A stretch of DNA of 64,000 nt from Sphingobacterium sp. UBA5670 (lineage in GTDB: Bacteria > Bacteroidota > Bacteroidia > Sphingobacteriales > Sphingobacteriaceae). This document shows, piece after piece, positions 8,793 through 19,400 of the stretch. The notes below the pieces were generated by a model that was given only the letters and a program-made list of their open reading frames with translations, made no database searches and was not told the origin of the DNA. Positions within the stretch are counted from its first letter, which is position 1; each line of letters opens with the position of its first letter. The position numbers and the translations under genes are program-made. Location: assembly GCF_002420705.1 (NCBI RefSeq), contig NZ_DIIM01000016.1, positions 282,527 to 346,526 of the forward strand, read 5' to 3'.

Positions 8793-8826
8793 AAAGCGGA
8801 TAGCAATTATGTTATCCGCTTTTTTG
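8793..8826 (+). terminator. Intrinsic terminator of the csbD-like gene
   Basis: Perfect 10-bp stem AAAGCGGATA (8793-8802) / TATCCGCTTT (8813-8822), with a 10-nt loop and a continuing T run. Confidence 0.9.
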
Positions 8827-8854
8827 TTTGATATTTTATACTCTATTTTCAATC

Positions 8855-8940
8855 ATTCACCGAGTTTTCTTTATACTATGGTTTGATGCTCATCATCTAT
8901 CAAATAACCTGTCAGTCTAAACCGAAATATACGCTCATGC
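8855..8940 (+). repeat. Relic of the NTF2-like cassette promoter block
   Basis: ATTCACCGAGTTTTC (from about 8855) is identical to the start of the promoter block found upstream of the NTF2-like genes at 57244 and 59951. About 50 bp on, GTCTAAACCG resembles the block's GTCTAAAGCC. The -7 box and coding part are absent. A match of about 15 bp is unlikely by chance in 64 kb. Confidence 0.5.
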
Positions 8941-8964
8941 TGTCAAAGAGCCTAATTTGACGAA

Positions 8965-9057
8965 TTTACCCCTTAAAAAAAGAAGATTTTACCCCCTTTT
9001 CTATGTAACGTTTTTGATAATATTGCAAGTGTCAATACGACATTTTATTGTATTGAC
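8965..9057. promoter_or_regulatory. Candidate control region upstream of PUL 1 susC
   Basis: Two direct copies of TTTACCCC (8965-8972 and 8988-8995) lie 23 bp apart, possible half-sites for the AraC-type regulator encoded at 19727-23788. A perfect 8-bp dyad GTCAATAC / GTATTGAC (9031-9038, 9050-9057) follows. No convincing TAnnTTTG box was found at the expected distance, so this is weaker than the PUL 2 sites. The remaining 9058-9311 stretch shows no other recognisable element. Confidence 0.35.
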
Positions 9058-9311
9058 TATGTTTTTAATAACCAAGAGCGTTTGCCTGATTACAATAATA
9101 GTTTCTGTTAAGTGCATTAAATAATATGTGCGAGAAAAGTAAGCCGGTAAAGCTCAAAAGAGCTAAATAACCAACTTTAATTATGATGAATTTACCAGTG
9201 AAATGTGGATTATTTGATCCTTGAATTCCCTATGAAACGCAATATTTCCATCTGATATTGCAATGATACTCTTCATCAAAATATTATTTAATTACTAAAC
9301 AGTTTTTACTT

Positions 9312-12300
9312 ATGAAAAGGAAAACATTATTACACCAGTGCTGGCTATGTTGTATTTGCTTTTTACTATTAGGCTTACAGCAGGCTTATGCACAGTCAAT
9401 AATTATACGGGGGCAGGTCACCGAAAATAGCAAGCCATTGGCAGGGGTAACCATTAAAAGTATCGGCTCTACAATACAAACGCAAACAGATAAGCAGGGA
9501 AAATATATCCTAAGCGCTACCACAGTTACGGCTTTAGAATTTACCTTTATTGGTTATGCCAAGCAGCGTTTTGAATTCAACCAGCTAAAAGAGACCAGCA
9601 AGGGAAACTATGAACTTAATGTACAGCTAAATATTTCGGATGGGGATGTTTTAGATGAAGTGGTCGTGGTTGGTTTTGGGTCCCAGAAAAAAACAAACCT
9701 GACCGGTTCTGTTGCAGTTGTGGATGCCAAACAATTGGAAAATAGGCCTGTAAGGAATGCTATTCAAGCACTACAAGGATTGGCACCTGGTCTAAATATT
9801 TCCCAAAATTCGGGAACCATGGAAACTAATCCATCAATCAATATTAGAGGAACAGGTACAATTGGAACTTCATCGTCGGCGCCATTAATTCTAATTGATG
9901 GCTCAGAAGGATCATTGGCCGCACTAAATCCTCAAGATATCGAAAGTGTGTCTGTATTAAAAGATGCGGGTGCTGCATCAATTTATGGCTCTAGAGCTGC
10001 TTTTGGCGTTATTTTGGTCACCACAAAATCTGGGAAGGCAGGACGTACCTCGGTAAATTATAACAATAGCTTTCGAATGAATGCTCCCACATTGATGCCT
10101 AAGATGATGGATTCCTATACCTTTGCTCAATACTTCAATCAGGCAGAAGTCAATGCAGGGGGATCGCCGCATTTCTCAGCTGAGCATCTCCAACGTATCT
10201 TGGATTACCAAAATGGAACACTAAAAAATTCGACCATTGTCGATCCTAATAATAAGTTGTATTGGGCTGAAGGATATGCCTATGGCAACGACAATAACGA
10301 TTGGTTTGATGTGATGTATCGTGATCAGGCTTTTGCCCATGAACATAACCTTAGCCTCAATGGAGGGACTGAAAAAACAACCTATTACCTCTCAGGTAAT
10401 TTAATGAAACAGCAAGGGTTAATGGCCTTTAATACGGATCATTATGATCGTTATTCGGTTGCCGCTAAAATCAATTCTAAAGTATCTGAGATCTTTCAGG
10501 TTAATTACAACGCGCGATTGGTGCGTGAAGACTACGATCGTCCTGCGGCATTAACTAGTAGCTTTTATGACGATCTGGGTAGACAGGGATGGCCGACCTT
10601 ACCACTTTATGATCCGAATGGATACCTATTCAGTTCTCCCTCACCTGCACTTGCCATGAAAGAAGGGGGCCAGGACAAATCAAGTAAGGACTATATCTAC
10701 CAACAATTACAACTGATACTAGAACCAATTAAAGGATGGCGCACGACGGGTAATTTTAACTATAGAACCACGACACAATTCCGTCATTGGGACTCGCAGC
10801 GCCTTTACAACCATGACGTGAATGGCGATCCCTATCTGTATAAAAACTCGTCAAATGTGTACGAATTTGGTTTAAAAGAAAACTACTATAACATCAATAT
10901 TTTTTCAGATTACGATAAGAGCTGGGGTGACCATCATTTCAAGGTTATGGTCGGTGGACAGATTGAACATACAGCTTATCGCAATCTTGGTGTACAACGT
11001 GATGGGATAATTATCCCAGATCAACCGGTATTGAACTTGACCTCCGGAACAGATATCAATGGAAAACCTGTTGTACCTTCTGTGTCCGGTGAATATCAAA
11101 AATGGGCTACAGCAGGTTTCTTTGGTCGATTGAATTACAATTATGCTGAAAAATATCTGCTAGAAGCAAATTTACGCTATGATGGCTCATCACGTTTCCG
11201 CAGCGATAGCCGCTGGGGTTGGTTTCCTTCCGTTTCTGCGGGATGGAACATCGCCAAGGAAAACTTCCTTAAAGAGTCGGCTCCATTTATCAACCTGTTA
11301 AAACTGAGAGCTTCTTATGGAGAGTTGGGAAATCAAAATACCGATGTCTGGTATCCGACCTATGTTACGCAACCAACGGGAACCGCCAACGGTGCTTGGC
11401 TGATTAATAACGCGCGACCAAATTCGGCTTCGGCTCCAGGTCTGGTAAGTGCTTTGTTGACCTGGGAATCCATCAATACCAAGAACTTAGGAGTCGATTT
11501 TGCCTTTTTAAATAATCGACTTTCTGGATCTTTTGAGGTCTTCGAACGAAAAACATTTGATATGGTAGGGCCCGCTCCGCAGTTGCCAATTACGTTGGGC
11601 ACTACTGTTCCCCAAACCAATAATACGGATTTAAAAACAAGAGGGTTTGAAGCTACCTTAGGCTGGAACGATCGTACAGCGAGTGGTTTTGCATATGGAG
11701 CAAAGTTCCTTTTGTCAGATTATTCTACAACAGTAACAAGATATCCCAATGCAATAGGTTCATTGTCAACTTATCGAGAAGGTCAAAAATTGGGTGAGAT
11801 ATGGGGCTATCAAACAATAGGAATAGCACAGTCCGAAGAACAGATGAGTCAACATTTGGCAACATTGCCTAATGGAGGGCAAAATGCCTTAGGAACGCAA
11901 TGGAGTGGCGGAGATATCATGTATGCGGATCTTAATGGCGATGGAAAAATAGATGGTGGAAGCAACACCGAGGCTGACCCAGGAGATCGTCGTGTGATTG
12001 GAAACAGTACACCGCGTTATTCCTTTGGATTGAATCTCAATGCGGATTACAAAAATTTTGACTTTAGTATTTTCATGCAAGGTGTCATGAAACGTGACTA
12101 CTGGCAAGGGGGCTACTATTTTTGGGGAGCGACTTCAAAGTGGTGGTCCACGGGCTTAGTAGATCATCTTGATTATTTCCGTACGGCAGACAATCCGTTG
12201 GGTGAAAATCTTGATGCTTACTATGCTCGTCCCGTTTTTGGTACCTCCAAAAACCAACAGCCACAGACACGATTTTTGCAGAACGCGGCCTATATCCGTA

Positions 12301-12512
12301 TAAAAAATATTCAATTGGGCTATACTTTACCAAAAACGACAACCAAACGTTTTTGTGTGGAGCGTTTACGTGTATACGTGTCAGGAGAAAATATCTGGAC
12401 AGGTTCTAGCGTAGCAGGTATGTTTGATCCCGAAACTATCGATGGTGGAAGCAATGGAACTGTCTATCCATTGACTAAGGTTTGGTCTGCAGGTTTAAGT
12501 GTTACATTTTAA
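9312..12512 (+). CDS. susC: SusC-family TonB-dependent glycan transporter (PUL 1)
   Basis: 1066-residue outer-membrane importer. Signal peptide MKRKTLLHQCW...QAYAQ (about 28); carboxypeptidase-regulatory-like domain about 30-110 (IIIRGQVTENSKPLAGV); TonB-box region DEVVVVGFGSQKKTNLTGSV near 116; plug domain with LILIDGSEGS and DAGAASIYGSRAAFGVILV; then the beta-barrel, ending with the aromatic VWSAGLSVTF. There is no STN domain, so it is a plain importer rather than a sigma-linked transducer, in keeping with control by a hybrid two-component system. The stop is 11 bp before the susD start, so the two are co-transcribed. Confidence 0.96.
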   Translation: MKRKTLLHQCWLCCICFLLLGLQQAYAQSIIIRGQVTENSKPLAGVTIKSIGSTIQTQTDKQGKYILSATTVTALEFTFIGYAKQRFEFNQLKETSKGNYELNVQLNISDGDVLDEVVVVGFGSQKKTNLTGSVAVVDAKQLENRPVRNAIQALQGLAPGLNISQNSGTMETNPSINIRGTGTIGTSSSAPLILIDGSEGSLAALNPQDIESVSVLKDAGAASIYGSRAAFGVILVTTKSGKAGRTSVNYNNSFRMNAPTLMPKMMDSYTFAQYFNQAEVNAGGSPHFSAEHLQRILDYQNGTLKNSTIVDPNNKLYWAEGYAYGNDNNDWFDVMYRDQAFAHEHNLSLNGGTEKTTYYLSGNLMKQQGLMAFNTDHYDRYSVAAKINSKVSEIFQVNYNARLVREDYDRPAALTSSFYDDLGRQGWPTLPLYDPNGYLFSSPSPALAMKEGGQDKSSKDYIYQQLQLILEPIKGWRTTGNFNYRTTTQFRHWDSQRLYNHDVNGDPYLYKNSSNVYEFGLKENYYNINIFSDYDKSWGDHHFKVMVGGQIEHTAYRNLGVQRDGIIIPDQPVLNLTSGTDINGKPVVPSVSGEYQKWATAGFFGRLNYNYAEKYLLEANLRYDGSSRFRSDSRWGWFPSVSAGWNIAKENFLKESAPFINLLKLRASYGELGNQNTDVWYPTYVTQPTGTANGAWLINNARPNSASAPGLVSALLTWESINTKNLGVDFAFLNNRLSGSFEVFERKTFDMVGPAPQLPITLGTTVPQTNNTDLKTRGFEATLGWNDRTASGFAYGAKFLLSDYSTTVTRYPNAIGSLSTYREGQKLGEIWGYQTIGIAQSEEQMSQHLATLPNGGQNALGTQWSGGDIMYADLNGDGKIDGGSNTEADPGDRRVIGNSTPRYSFGLNLNADYKNFDFSIFMQGVMKRDYWQGGYYFWGATSKWWSTGLVDHLDYFRTADNPLGENLDAYYARPVFGTSKNQQPQTRFLQNAAYIRIKNIQLGYTLPKTTTKRFCVERLRVYVSGENIWTGSSVAGMFDPETIDGGSNGTVYPLTKVWSAGLSVTF

Positions 12513-12523
12513 GTCGATTAATT

Positions 12524-14521
12524 ATGAAATTCAACAATAATATTTTTAGATTGATGCAACTGGGGGTTGTTGCTCTGATAAGTCTAGTTTCCTGCAATAA
12601 ATACTTGGATATTGCTCCTCCATCGTCCATTATACCCGAAGCTTATCTGGATGAGGAGTCACAATTGGCTGCCTATACGGTAAATCAATATGCGGGGCTA
12701 TTTCCTTCACATGGAAACTGGTCATTCGGTACTTTCGGCATTGATGGAAACACAGACAATATGGCCATTCCTAACCTGGATAACAAATTTATTCCAGGCC
12801 AATGGCGCGTTGGGTCAAGTGGCGGCGACTGGGATTTTTCAAGTATTTATCAAATGAATTATTTTATAAATACTGTTGTCCCAAAATGGAAGGAAAATCG
12901 CATTTTGGGAAATTCAAGTAATATCTCGCATTATATCGGTGAAGCTTATTTTTTAAGAGCCTACGTGTATTTTGGAAAATTGCAAGCTTTGGGCGATTTT
13001 CCGATTATCCGCAATGTGATGTCGGATAAGGACAAAAATATTTTAGTAGAAGCCAGCAAGCGATCGCCAAGAAACGAAGTTGCACGTTTTATTCTTTCAG
13101 ACCTGGACTCAGCCATCACATTGCTGAACCAAAATTCTCCTGACGGTAAAAAACAGCGGATATCAAAAAATGTTGCTCAGCTATTCAAATCACGGGTTGC
13201 TTTGTATGAAGGTACTTGGCTCAAATATTTTAGTGGGACGGCATTTGTTCCGAAAGGACCAGACTGGCCGGGTGCAGCAAAATCATATAATAGCAACTAC
13301 GCATTTCCGACAGGAAGTATTGCTGGAGAAATCGATTATTTTTTGACCCAGGCGATGGAATCGGCTTCTGCTGTTGCTGACAATGTTCAATTGGAAAATA
13401 ATACAGGAATTATAGAATCTGCCAACAATGAAAATCCTTATTTCAGTATGTTCGGTGCTGTGGATATGTCCAGTTATGGTGAGGTATTGCTGTGGCGCCA
13501 ATATAATCAAAGTCTGGTAACTCACAATGTACCCGTTTATGCACAGCGCGGAAATTATGCAGTCGGATTGACCCGTGGACTCGTAGAAAGTTTTCTTATG
13601 TCTAATGGACTGCCTATTTACGCTTCGGGCAGTGGCTATGCAGGAGATAATTATATTGCGGATGTTCGAAAAAATCGTGATGGTCGCTTGCAATTATTTT
13701 TAAAAGAACCTGGTCAAAAGAATGTATTGGTCAATATTGGTCAAGGTACACATTATACACTTATAGAGCCCACGCCGACTGTGTACGATACCGATTGGGA
13801 ACGGCGTTACACAACAGGTTATACGATTCGTAAAGGTATTTCTTACGATGGTCTGCAAACCCTCAACGGACAGGGATTTACCGGTAGCATTACTTTCAGA
13901 GCGACGGAAGCTTACCTGAATTATATGGAAGCCTGCTATGAAAAGAATCAGAATTTAGATACGAAGGCACAAGCCTATTGGCGCTCTTTGCGTACACGGG
14001 CAAAGGTCAATCCAGATTTCAATGCGACCATTGCAGCAACACAGATGGATAAGGAGAAGAAAGATTGGGGGGCTTATTCTGCCGGACAGTTTATATCGCC
14101 TACGTTGTATAATATACGTCGCGAACGCAGAAGCGAACTCATGGCAGAAGGTTTACGTTGGATGGATCTCAAGCGCTGGCGCGCGATGGACCAACTGATA
14201 ACAACAGCGGATCATTTTGAAGGCTTTAAACTCTGGGGACCGATGAAAGATTGGTATACATCGGGTCAGTTAATTTATGGCGCGACCAACGATAAGTCTG
14301 TCGTTTCAGATCCTGCAAGGAGTGAATACCTCAGACCGTTGGAAATCCGAAGCAATGCATTGTCTTATGCAGGCGTGAAATTCGCCATGGCACATTACCT
14401 TTCGCCGATTGCTACAGAACATTTTCAGTTGGCTTCGGATGATGGAACGGCAGAAAATTCCGTTATTTATCAAAATCCCGGATGGTCACTCGTCAGTGGA
14501 ACTGCTCCAACTGGTCTTTAG
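12524..14521 (+). CDS. susD: SusD/RagB-family glycan-binding lipoprotein (PUL 1)
   Basis: 665-residue surface lipoprotein partnering SusC. The start at 12524 is chosen because MKFNNNIFRL opens a lipoprotein signal ending in LVSC (Cys 24); the frame stays open 42 bp further upstream, but that part overlaps susC and would bury the signal. SusD hallmarks: NKYLDIAPPS after the cysteine, AYFLRAYVYFGKLQALGDFPII (TPR-like helix), and the C-terminal RRERRSELMAEGLRWMDLKRWRAMD. It caps the SusC barrel and captures oligosaccharide. Longer than typical SusD (about 500-600), with an insertion in the central half. Confidence 0.95.
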   Translation: MKFNNNIFRLMQLGVVALISLVSCNKYLDIAPPSSIIPEAYLDEESQLAAYTVNQYAGLFPSHGNWSFGTFGIDGNTDNMAIPNLDNKFIPGQWRVGSSGGDWDFSSIYQMNYFINTVVPKWKENRILGNSSNISHYIGEAYFLRAYVYFGKLQALGDFPIIRNVMSDKDKNILVEASKRSPRNEVARFILSDLDSAITLLNQNSPDGKKQRISKNVAQLFKSRVALYEGTWLKYFSGTAFVPKGPDWPGAAKSYNSNYAFPTGSIAGEIDYFLTQAMESASAVADNVQLENNTGIIESANNENPYFSMFGAVDMSSYGEVLLWRQYNQSLVTHNVPVYAQRGNYAVGLTRGLVESFLMSNGLPIYASGSGYAGDNYIADVRKNRDGRLQLFLKEPGQKNVLVNIGQGTHYTLIEPTPTVYDTDWERRYTTGYTIRKGISYDGLQTLNGQGFTGSITFRATEAYLNYMEACYEKNQNLDTKAQAYWRSLRTRAKVNPDFNATIAATQMDKEKKDWGAYSAGQFISPTLYNIRRERRSELMAEGLRWMDLKRWRAMDQLITTADHFEGFKLWGPMKDWYTSGQLIYGATNDKSVVSDPARSEYLRPLEIRSNALSYAGVKFAMAHYLSPIATEHFQLASDDGTAENSVIYQNPGWSLVSGTAPTGL

Positions 14522-14590
14522 GAAAGATTAAATAGGATATGTGTCATCTCATTATTACACAAATACGAATATATCCCTCTTTTTTACTCA

Positions 14591-14630
14591 ATATCCCCCT
14601 CGATTTCTATAAAAAAGGGGGATATTTTTG
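14591..14630 (+). terminator. Hairpin with T run after PUL 1 susD
   Basis: Perfect 9-bp stem ATATCCCCC (14591-14599) / GGGGGATAT (14617-14625), followed by TTTTTG. It lies in the 156-bp gap between susD and the GH16-GH43 gene. Probably a partial terminator or mRNA 3'-end stabiliser that sets susCD above the enzyme genes. Confidence 0.75.
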
Positions 14631-14677
14631 TTATAGATAATCAAAAAGATATTAGCTCAAAGAAACTAAAATGAATA

Positions 14678-16435
14678 ATGAAAAAACTTTTATTTATCTG
14701 TCTTAGTTTGCTGTCAAGTTATTTTGCTGCAAGCGGTCAACAGCCCATCCCATCGAAATATGAATTAGTCTGGTCGGATGAATTTAATTATACTGGTGCT
14801 CTCGATACCAATAAATGGAGCTACGAACTGGGTTTTAAACGTAACCGCGAGGAACAATGGTATCAGAGGGATAATGCATATTGTCGAAATGGATTGTTGA
14901 TTATTGAAGCCAAAAAGGAACAGCGTGATCATCCTGGATTTCTAAAGGGTAGTAAGGATTGGATTACCAGCCGTAAAAACATAAAATATACGTCGGCTTC
15001 GATCAATACGTTGGGAAAGCAAAGCTGGAAATATGGGATTTTTGAGATCCGGGCGCGTATACCTGTAGGTGAAGGCCTATGGCCTGCATTCTGGACCTTA
15101 GGTACAAGCAAAGAATGGCCATCCAATGGTGAGATTGATATCATGGAGTATTACCGCGGTAACATATTGGCTAATATTGCGACCGGCACCGACCAGCGTT
15201 GGAAAGCCCATTGGTTTGGTAAGACAAAAGCGGTCAAAGATCTCGGTGGGAAAGCTTGGGCCGAACAGTTCCACATTTGGCGAATGGTTTGGGATGAAGA
15301 GGCAGTTGCGCTTTATGTAGATGATATAGAAATGATCCGCGTTTCCATGGACCAGTTGGTCAATCGGGATGGTACTGGATTCAATCCTTTTACCCAACCC
15401 CATTATCTGCTTTTAAATTTGGCACTCGGCGGTATCAATGGTGGCAAGATAGATCCCAACCTACTTCCTGCAAAATATGAAATTGATTATGTAAGGGTTT
15501 ACCAAAAAAAGAAATCCGAAGTGATTGGAAGTTTTAAACCAGGAGAACTATGGAAGGACCAATCCGGCGACGTGATCAATGCACATGGAGGAGGAGTGCT
15601 CTATCAAAATGGAACTTATTATTGGTACGGTGAAAAAAGAGGCGGAACGACGTCACAGGGAGTGAATGTTTATTCATCCAATGATTTGCATAAGTGGAAG
15701 TTTGAAGGGCTAGCGTTGGTGCCGAGTGTGGATTCCACAAGTGATATTGCTTGGGGCTGTATCATGGAACGGCCCAAGGTTATCTACCATGAGCAACTGA
15801 AGAAATATGTGATGTGGTTTCATCTGGAGTTGAAAGGACAGGGGTATGCAGCAGCAAGGGCAGCCGTCGCCATAAGTGAGTCTCCTATTGGTCCATTTCA
15901 ATTTGTCCATAGTTTTAGGCCCAACACCAATATGTCAAGGGACATGGGCTTATTTGTAGACACTGATGGTAAGGCCTATCAAATCTATTCATCCGACGAA
16001 AACTATGCCTTACGCATGGTTCAATTGACTGATGATTATCTCCATGTGACAGCGAAAGATTCCTTACTCTTTCGGAATCATAGGGAAGCACCAGCATTGT
16101 TCAAACATAGAGATAAGTATTACCTGATAACCAGCGGATGTACCGGATGGGCACCAAATCGTGCGGAGATCCATGTCGCTGATGACCTTTTTGGCCCTTG
16201 GAAATCTCTTGGGGATCCGATGAAGGGACCAAATTCGGCTTTAACCTTTGGAGGCCAGTCCACATATGTACTTCCTATTGCTGGAAAAAAGGATTCTTTT
16301 ATTTTCATGGCGGACCGCTGGAACCCCAAAGATCTTAAGGATAGTCGGTATATCTGGCTACCTATTGATCTTGAGAATGGAAAAGTACAGATAAATTGGA
16401 AGGATCAATGGGATTTGGATGCTTTTTCGAATTGA
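14678..16435 (+). CDS. Exported GH16 - GH43-like two-domain glycoside hydrolase
   Basis: 585 residues with a signal peptide (to about SGQQ, 22). Residues about 28-275 are a GH16 endo-hydrolase: the catalytic motif GEIDIMEYY gives Glu152 (nucleophile), Asp154 and Glu157 (acid/base), preceded by GLWPAFWTLG. Residues about 288-585 are a separate five-bladed propeller of the GH43 type, starting GDVINAHGGGVLYQNGTYYWYGE, which looks most like the GH43 exo-beta-1,3-galactanase-type subfamilies. Such a fusion would couple endo-cleavage with exo-trimming of the same beta-1,3-linked chain; a galactan or beta-glucan target is inference. Neighbours: susCD upstream and a GH2 beta-galactosidase 26 bp downstream. 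Confidence 0.88.
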   Translation: MKKLLFICLSLLSSYFAASGQQPIPSKYELVWSDEFNYTGALDTNKWSYELGFKRNREEQWYQRDNAYCRNGLLIIEAKKEQRDHPGFLKGSKDWITSRKNIKYTSASINTLGKQSWKYGIFEIRARIPVGEGLWPAFWTLGTSKEWPSNGEIDIMEYYRGNILANIATGTDQRWKAHWFGKTKAVKDLGGKAWAEQFHIWRMVWDEEAVALYVDDIEMIRVSMDQLVNRDGTGFNPFTQPHYLLLNLALGGINGGKIDPNLLPAKYEIDYVRVYQKKKSEVIGSFKPGELWKDQSGDVINAHGGGVLYQNGTYYWYGEKRGGTTSQGVNVYSSNDLHKWKFEGLALVPSVDSTSDIAWGCIMERPKVIYHEQLKKYVMWFHLELKGQGYAAARAAVAISESPIGPFQFVHSFRPNTNMSRDMGLFVDTDGKAYQIYSSDENYALRMVQLTDDYLHVTAKDSLLFRNHREAPALFKHRDKYYLITSGCTGWAPNRAEIHVADDLFGPWKSLGDPMKGPNSALTFGGQSTYVLPIAGKKDSFIFMADRWNPKDLKDSRYIWLPIDLENGKVQINWKDQWDLDAFSN

Positions 16436-16461
16436 TTATCTATTCATAAAAAATATAAAAA

Positions 16462-19400
16462 ATGCAAATAGTGACTAAATCTGTGTTGCTGCTGTTGTCT
16501 AGTTTTGTCTTCGCATTGCTGCATGCGCAGTCCAGTGTTACATTAACACATGAGGAAAGTAAAAAGTATCAGCAGGATACTGTCGTCCGAAAAGGCATTC
16601 CCTGGTTGGATGAAACGATTACCGAAGAAAATAGGCTTCCCATGCATACGGATTTTGTCACTTTTCCAAATGCAACTGAAATCAGTAACATTGATTGGCG
16701 CGAATCTTCGGCCTATATGAGTTTGAATGGTTCTTGGAAATTTAAATGGGCAAATAGTCCTTCAGAGTTGCCTGCTAACTTTGAAGCATTGACTTATGAT
16801 GATCGAAACTGGGACAATTTTCAGGTGCCTGCAAACTGGGAGCTCAATGGCTATGGTTTTCCGATGTATACAACCTCAGGATTTGAATTTACTTATTTGA
16901 TCGGAAAACCAAATCCCCCGGTAGTCCCGATGAATTTCAATCCGACAGCTGTTTACCGTCGACAAGTGGCCATACCTGAAAATTGGAATGGAAGACCTGT
17001 TATTCTCCATATTGGTGCGGCCAAATCGAATTTATCTGTTTGGGTAAATGGTCAGTATGTCGGCTACGGAGAAGATAGCAAACTACCTTCCGAGTTTGAA
17101 GTGACAAAGTACTTGAGAAAAGGAAAAAATCTGATTACCATGCGTGTGATGCGCTGGGGAGTAGCGAATTATTTGGAAGATCAAGATATGTGGCGTTTAA
17201 GCGGGATAACACGCGACTGTTATCTGACGGTAAGAGAGCCGATACATGTAAGCGATATTCAATTGTCGCCCACAGTCAACGATTCATTTGATCAAGGGAT
17301 TTTAAAGACAAGGCTGATCTTAAATCAAGTTAGTAAGAGCGATCTCACTGCAGAGATTGCGCTGTATAGAAATGACAGGCTTATCACAAGGGAATCTACA
17401 CAACTGAGAGGGCAGGAAATGAATATGGCGATGCACATTGATAGACCTGCTTTATGGTCTGCCGAGCGGCCAAATTTATATCAGGTAATTGTTACCTTAA
17501 AAGATTATAAGGGGAAAATAATTGAGGTTATTCCGCAACGTGTGGGCTTCCGTAGAGTTGAGATCAAAGATGGGCAGCTGCTCGTTAATGGAAAAGCTAT
17601 ACTTATTAAGGGAATAAACAGACATGAAACGGACCCGGTAACTGGACATGTGATTTCGAAGGAAGCGATGTTGCGTGATGTGCAGTTAATGAAAAAATTC
17701 AATATTAATTCGGTACGTACCAGTCATTATCCCAATACAGAATATTGGTTGCAGCTCTGTGATCAATATGGTCTTTATGTTGTTGATGAGGCTAATATTG
17801 AGTCTCATGGTATGGGCTATGATCTGTCTTATACGATGGCGAATAGACCGACATGGGAAAAGGCACATGTTGCACGTGCCGAACGTCTTATACAGCGCGA
17901 CCGAAATCATCCTAGTGTCATTATTTGGAGTATGGGTAATGAAGCGGGGAATGGTTACAACTTCTATCGGACTTATCTCCGTATGAAAGAGCTGGATCAA
18001 AGTAGGCCCGTACAATATGAAAGAGCGGTAAACAATTACGGTGAATTAAGGTTTGACTGGAATACAGATCTTATTGTGCCGATGTATGCAAGTCCATCAG
18101 CGATGAAAAATTATGCGGCACGAAATCCTAAACCTCAGCGTCCTTTTATTCAATGTGAGTATGCACATGCTATGGGAAACTCGCTGGGCAACTTTAAGGA
18201 TTATTGGGATATCATTCGGGCAAATAAAGGAATATTTCAAGGCGGATATATCTGGGATTTTGTCGATCAATGTTTTATTAAGATCAATGCTAAAGGCGAT
18301 ACGGTTTATACCTATGGCGGTGATTATGAACCTAAAGAGGCTATTACGGATTGGAACTATGCTTCCAAGGGAATTTTTTATGCGAATAGAACACCTTATC
18401 CTCATGCTTGGGAGATGAAGAAAGTCTACCAGGACATTCATAGCGTTCTCTTGAGCGACAAAACAGTACAGATTTACAATGAACGTTTTTTCACTGGACT
18501 TGAAAATGTTGAACTTCAATGGGAGCTTGTTGTTGATGGAAAGAATGTGCAATCTGGTTTGATCAATAATTTGAAAGTATTGCCACAAGAGTCAGTTAAA
18601 ATATCTATTCCCTATGAAACAGATTTGCCGGGAGAAAAATTTTTGAATCTGACTTATCGGTTGAAAAAGGCCGATGCCTTACTTCCCATACGACATATTG
18701 TTGCAACTGAGCAACTGTCCCTGGGAGGAGTTTTCCAGCCCAACACGACAATTTTAGCGAATGGGAAAATAAATACGGAACGAAAAAAAGGAAATCTTAT
18801 AGTCGCTGCAAAGCAGCTACTGATTGAGTTTGACCTTAAATCAGGGTGGCTGACAAAATATAACTACAAGGGACAGGATTTTATCGATGAACAATCTTTG
18901 TTTAAGGCTAATTTCTGGCGGGCACCAAATGATAATGATTTTGGTGCAAATACACCTGAAAAGCTCAAATCTTGGAAGCAGGTTACCGATTCAATTGACC
19001 TATTGGAAATTAAATCAGAATTTGTCGATAATCTGGCCTACATACATGCGACGTATAAAATGCCTCAAGTATATGGGCAGTTAGAAATGGTATATTGTAT
19101 TAATCAATCGGGTGAAATGCGCATTTCCCAGGTATTCAAAGCCGATACCTCAAAAAACGTCGCGGTCTTGCCTCGTTTCGGTATGCAATGGATCACGCCA
19201 CCGGGCTTTGATGAAATCAATTACTACGGCAGGGGACCAGTGGAGAACTATATAGACCGTAATTTTTCGTCACATATCGGATTCTATCAGCAAACGGTCG
19301 ATCAACAGTATTTCCCTTATGTGATGCCTCAGGAGACAGGTAATAAGACCGATGTCAGGTGGATGGAATTGAAAAATAAACATGGCCGAGGCTTGCTGTT

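Noticed and set aside
18097..18588. 163-codon minus-strand ORF inside the GH2 beta-galactosidase gene.
   Set aside because: Antisense shadow of a strongly conserved enzyme frame.
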